This document shows positions 9,601 to 10,258 of a stretch of DNA of 10,258 nucleotides, piece after piece (the stretch's first letter is position 1; the number at the start of each line of letters is the position of its first letter). Below the pieces are notes generated by a model that saw nothing but the letters and a program-made list of their open reading frames with translations, did no database searches and had not been told where the DNA came from. This DNA is from an uncultured Paracoccaceae bacterium (GTDB lineage: Bacteria > Pseudomonadota > Alphaproteobacteria > Rhodobacterales > Rhodobacteraceae), in the NCBI GenBank assembly GCA_937916485.1, contig CALFSV010000374.1:1-10258 (forward strand), given 5' to 3'. The position numbers and the translations under genes were made by a program.

Positions 9601-10258
9601 GCCAAGCGATCCTCGGCAAACAGGGCGTCCCAATCAATGTCATGACCAGTCGTCCAAAGGTCAGCAATCACCGCAAGATCTCTCGCGGCCCAAAGAGCTT
9701 GTGCCGCCGACTTGGACAACGGTTTGGATGCAGCAACTGTACCCAACTTGGCAGTCGTCGGCGCTCCACTTAGCCAAGCGCGCAAGTTCTGTTGCCACTC
9801 GTCCCAGTCGCTCGCGACAACCGCAAGGCGCGTCACATGTTGGTCTCGGCCCAACTGCAGTGTCCGCGCTGTCGCGGCAAAGTCAGGACGCGAGTCCAGA
9901 GACGCAAAATGCTCTGCCAATTGGCGCAATTGATCCTGCGTCCGCGCCGACAGAACGCATAGCTGAGGACCAGCCAGAGGTCGCGGCGCGCGTGCATCAG
10001 GTGCCTCCGACAGTATCAAGTGCCCGTTTGCGCCCCCTGCTCCGAAAGAGCTCAGACCCGCATGCCTTGGTCCGTCCGCTGGCCATTCTCGCAGTCGAGC
10101 CGGGATGCTAAAGCCTGCGCTGTCTAGGTCGATTTCCGTGTTAAGCGGCTCGGCCCCGAGGCTTGGCACGATTTGCCGGTGTTGCATTTGTAAAATCAGT
10201 TTGAAGAGCCCTGCGAACCCGGCCGCGCTTTCGCAATGGCCAATATTGGGCTTTACGG
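1..10258 (-). CDS. Giant trans-AT modular polyketide synthase, internal-to-C-terminal part (both ends outside window)
   Basis: A single minus-strand frame (codons starting on the plus-strand triplets at 3-5, 6-8 and so on) is open for 3418 codons, and translating it throughout gave no stop. The protein builds a polyketide chain while it is tethered to carrier-protein arms, probably in the cytoplasm. Domain order is partial KS, ACP, KS, KR, ACP, KS, DH, ACP, ACP, KS, ACP, AfsA-like. Four ketosynthases are recognised by the NIGH, DTACSSS and HGTGT motifs, and five ACPs by a phosphopantetheine serine in G(L/F/I)(D/T)S(I/L). No acyltransferase GHS motif occurs after any KS, so malonyl loading must be done in trans. 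No thioesterase is seen; an AfsA-like domain takes its place. The start lies beyond 10258 and the stop before base 1. More modules upstream are likely, because KS-A is already cut. Class assignment is very secure; the product is unknown. Confidence 0.97.
660..884 (-). other. Acyl carrier protein domain ACP-D (terminal carrier)
   Basis: The last carrier domain lies between KS-D and the AfsA-like domain. The serine is in LGDLGIDSIGLMTIV (codon 792-794, residue 3155). The rest (VSRLQAQLPALK ... LLHVRTLDALQKQVDEII) fits helices II to IV. An alanine- and proline-rich linker precedes it. It would present the finished beta-ketoacyl chain to the release domain. Helix III lacks the LFxY signature seen in the other four carriers, which may reflect a partner other than a KS. 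Confidence 0.9.
957..2699 (-). other. Ketosynthase domain KS-D (last condensing domain) with post-KS linker
   Basis: The last KS starts at DIAIIGMSGAFPGA (residue 2520). Its catalytic residues are complete: Cys in DTACSSSLVALH (codon 2190-2192, residue 2689), His in AHGTGTALGDP (1785-1787, residue 2824) and His in KSHIGHLEVAAG (1662-1664, residue 2865). The core closes in SSFGFGGVNASVLLEE, where serine replaces the histidine of the usual NAH. The linker ends in YPFARDRYW at residue 3100. It should carry out the last malonyl extension. No KR, DH or ER lies between it and the following ACP, so the product is a beta-ketoacyl thioester, the type of substrate used by the AfsA-like domain downstream. 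Confidence 0.96.
2841..3068 (-). other. Acyl carrier protein domain ACP-C2 (second of a tandem pair)
   Basis: The second carrier domain of module C has the standard motif FGFDSLLYAELG, with the serine at 2961-2963 (residue 2432), and a helix III reading KPILFYGTDTVGDLCAAL. Tandem ACPs usually raise flux at a step or serve trans-acting tailoring enzymes. Neither copy has the tryptophan typical of beta-branching ACPs, so HMG-CoA-synthase-type branching is not supported. A linker of about 45 residues, rich in proline and alanine, connects it to KS-D. Confidence 0.93.
3156..3371 (-). other. Acyl carrier protein domain ACP-C1 (first of a tandem pair)
   Basis: This is the first of two carrier domains in series after the DH. 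The attachment serine is kept, but the motif reads FGLTSINFAEMG: the usual aspartate before the serine (codon 3264-3266, residue 2331) is threonine. Helix II (INFAEMGARLE) and helix III (APTLFYESPSVDGLAARL) look normal, so the domain is probably folded. The aspartate helps the phosphopantetheinyl transferase recognise an ACP, so the change could lower loading, although TS-type carriers are known. The linker to the next ACP is rich in proline and glutamate and about 35 residues long. Confidence 0.9.
3429..4187 (-). other. Dehydratase domain DH of module C
   Basis: This double hot-dog dehydratase removes water from a beta-hydroxyacyl-ACP to give an enoyl chain. The N-terminal motif HxxxGxxxxP is intact in DHVVQGRQILPATAY, with the catalytic His at 4119-4121 (residue 2046). 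The YGPAF motif is at residue 2161, and the second catalytic residue, Asp in NMLDAALQ, is at 3648-3650 (residue 2203). The conserved proline and DxxxQ both argue against a double-bond-shifting or pyran-forming variant. The module has no KR to make its substrate, so the hydroxyl probably comes from the module B KR (a dehydrating bimodule) or from a trans-acting KR. Confidence 0.93.
4242..5960 (-). other. Ketosynthase domain KS-C with post-KS linker
   Basis: A complete KS starts at DPIAIVGMSGAFPGA (residue 1433). Catalytic residues are all present: Cys in ETACSSGLVALH (codon 5448-5450, residue 1603), His in LHGTGTAVGDP (5046-5048, residue 1737) and His in KSHVGHAEVAAG (4926-4928, residue 1777). 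The core closes with SSFGFGGVNAHVVVE near residue 1850. The motifs match KS-D rather than KS-A and KS-B, so this is a different KS lineage. The linker is atypical: it ends RLPPTAMDMRRCWY and has no YPF motif. Since the next domain is a DH and the module has no KR, KS-C could either extend the chain or simply pass it on. The intact histidines favour extension, but passive transfer cannot be excluded from sequence. Confidence 0.95.
6021..6251 (-). other. Acyl carrier protein domain ACP-B
   Basis: This carrier domain closes module B. The phosphopantetheine serine is in LGFDSIAFTELA (codon 6144-6146, residue 1371). The helix-III region reads DPSLFYSNTTLAEVS. It is preceded by a linker rich in proline and lysine after the KR and followed within about 25 residues by KS-C. 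It would carry the beta-hydroxyacyl chain made by the module B KR. No tryptophan marker of beta-branching is visible after the serine. Confidence 0.94.
6318..7502 (-). other. Ketoreductase domain KR of module B
   Basis: This NADPH-dependent domain reduces the beta-ketone made by KS-B to a hydroxyl. It has a structural N-terminal half (residues about 920-1070) and a catalytic Rossmann half. The nucleotide-binding loop is GGAGGIG (codons 7005-7025, residues 1078-1084). The catalytic set is complete with normal spacing: Lys in APKIAG (codon 6708-6710, residue 1183), Ser in SSLAG (6636-6638, residue 1207), Tyr in QSSYAFAN (6597-6599, residue 1220) and Asn four residues later (6585-6587). The stereochemistry loop reads GVLRDGLL, keeping the last aspartate of the LDD motif, which suggests a B-type KR. 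That stereochemical call is weak, because the first aspartate is replaced by arginine. No DH or methyltransferase lies in this module. Confidence 0.95.
7572..9215 (-). other. Ketosynthase domain KS-B with post-KS linker
   Basis: This is a complete decarboxylative condensing domain. It begins at DIAIIGVAGRYPGA (residue 348) and has all three catalytic residues: Cys in DTMCSSSLSAIH (codon 8715-8717, residue 514), His in CHGTGTSLGDP (codon 8310-8312, residue 649) and His in KANIGHCESAAG (codon 8205-8207, residue 684). The core closes with SSFGAGGSNAHLVIG, and the linker ends in YPFAKHRYW at residue 895. KS-B takes the chain from ACP-A and extends it with a malonyl unit on ACP-B, which must be loaded by a trans-acting AT because none is encoded between the KS and the KR. 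A methionine replaces the usual alanine before the active cysteine, a variant I believe is common among trans-AT ketosynthases. Confidence 0.96.
8175..8216 (-). repeat. KS-B copy of a near-identical 42-base stretch shared with KS-A
   Basis: This stretch encodes the region around NIGHCESAAG of KS-B. By direct comparison it matches 10206-10247 in KS-A at 39 of 42 bases, including an uninterrupted identical run of 24 bases (8187-8210). Third-codon positions are also conserved, which points to recent duplication or gene conversion between modules rather than protein-level constraint alone. Confidence 0.85.
9273..9482 (-). other. Acyl carrier protein domain ACP-A
   Basis: A carrier domain of about 70 residues lies between KS-A and KS-B. 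The phosphopantetheine attachment serine is in YGLDSIMVIHL, with the serine codon at 9381-9383 (residue 292). The third-helix region, LPKTLFFEYRTLRSLAQHL, is typical of trans-AT PKS carrier proteins sitting just upstream of a KS. The domain holds the growing chain as a thioester between KS-A and KS-B. It has no tryptophan just after the DSI motif, so it lacks the usual marker of a beta-branching ACP. Confidence 0.94.
9552..10258 (-). other. Ketosynthase domain KS-A (C-terminal part) with post-KS linker
   Basis: The window opens at the third catalytic motif of a condensing ketosynthase: PNIGHCESAAG, with the catalytic histidine at 10236-10238 (residue 7). The active-site cysteine and the HGTGT histidine lie outside the window. 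The KS core closes with LSSFGAGGANGHLILSE near residues 63-79. A linker of about 150 residues follows and ends in YPFAQDSYW at residue 234. The linker goes straight to an ACP, with no acyltransferase or reductive domain, so this module is a bare KS-ACP and its beta-keto group should stay unreduced unless a trans-acting enzyme intervenes. The KS type resembles KS-B, both having NIGHCESAAG and a GAGG closing motif. Confidence 0.93.
10206..10247 (-). repeat. KS-A copy of a near-identical 42-base stretch shared with KS-B
   Basis: This is the partner of 8175-8216, with 39 of 42 bases identical and a perfect 24-base core at 10218-10241. It lies at the edge of the window, so the homologous tract may extend further upstream into the part of KS-A that is not visible. 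Confidence 0.85.

Noticed and set aside
9449..10111. Plus-strand open frame of 220 codons
   Set aside because: It overlaps the KS-A linker and ACP-A in antisense, has a low-complexity Ser/Pro/Arg/Gln composition and shows no family motif.
1..10258. Frameshift or in-frame stop splitting the PKS
   Set aside because: All catalytic motifs from 10236 down to the last codon at 3-5 fall in the same frame, and no stop was met when translating the full window.

Overview
The whole window lies inside one very large gene on the minus strand. One reading frame stays open from base 10258 to base 1: 3418 complete codons with no in-frame stop and no visible start or end. It encodes part of a modular polyketide synthase (PKS). 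Below, residue 1 is the first complete codon at the high-coordinate edge and residue 3418 the last at the low edge. There is no intergenic DNA here, so I see no promoter, ribosome binding site, terminator, RNA gene or mobile element.

Domain order from N to C terminus (descending coordinates) is: [KS-A, partial]-ACP-A | KS-B-KR-ACP-B | KS-C-DH-ACP-C1-ACP-C2 | KS-D-ACP-D-[AfsA-like double hot-dog domain, cut by the window edge]. None of the modules carries an acyltransferase (AT). Each ketosynthase is followed only by a short linker of about 150 residues, mostly ending in a YPF..xxYW-type motif, and then by a processing domain or carrier protein. This is the architecture of a trans-AT PKS, in which a separate AT loads malonyl units.

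The most notable part is the C-terminal end. The last module is a bare KS-ACP with no ketoreductase, so it should hold a beta-ketoacyl thioester. It runs directly into a domain with the signature of AfsA, the A-factor (gamma-butyrolactone) synthase family. It has an FFDHPLDHVSGL..SEA motif in a first repeat and a second, diverged repeat (NVLLSNL ... FYND ... LLEA). AfsA enzymes transfer a beta-ketoacyl group to the hydroxyl of a C3 glycolytic unit (dihydroxyacetone phosphate), which then cyclises to a butenolide. The fusion therefore suggests chain release without a thioesterase and a product ending in a butenolide or butyrolactone. From memory, an AfsA-like release domain was described for the Burkholderia gladioli trans-AT PKS that makes gladiostatin/gladiofungin; this window looks like a related solution in another assembly line.

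Upstream, module B should make a beta-hydroxyl. Module C has a DH with intact catalytic residues but no KR, so B and C may act together as a dehydrating pair, although KS-C keeps all three catalytic residues. Two carrier proteins in tandem then feed KS-D.

The organism is a moderately GC-rich Gram-negative bacterium, judged by eye from base composition and from the trans-AT PKS type. A proteobacterium is most likely, perhaps an alphaproteobacterium, but this window alone does not settle it.
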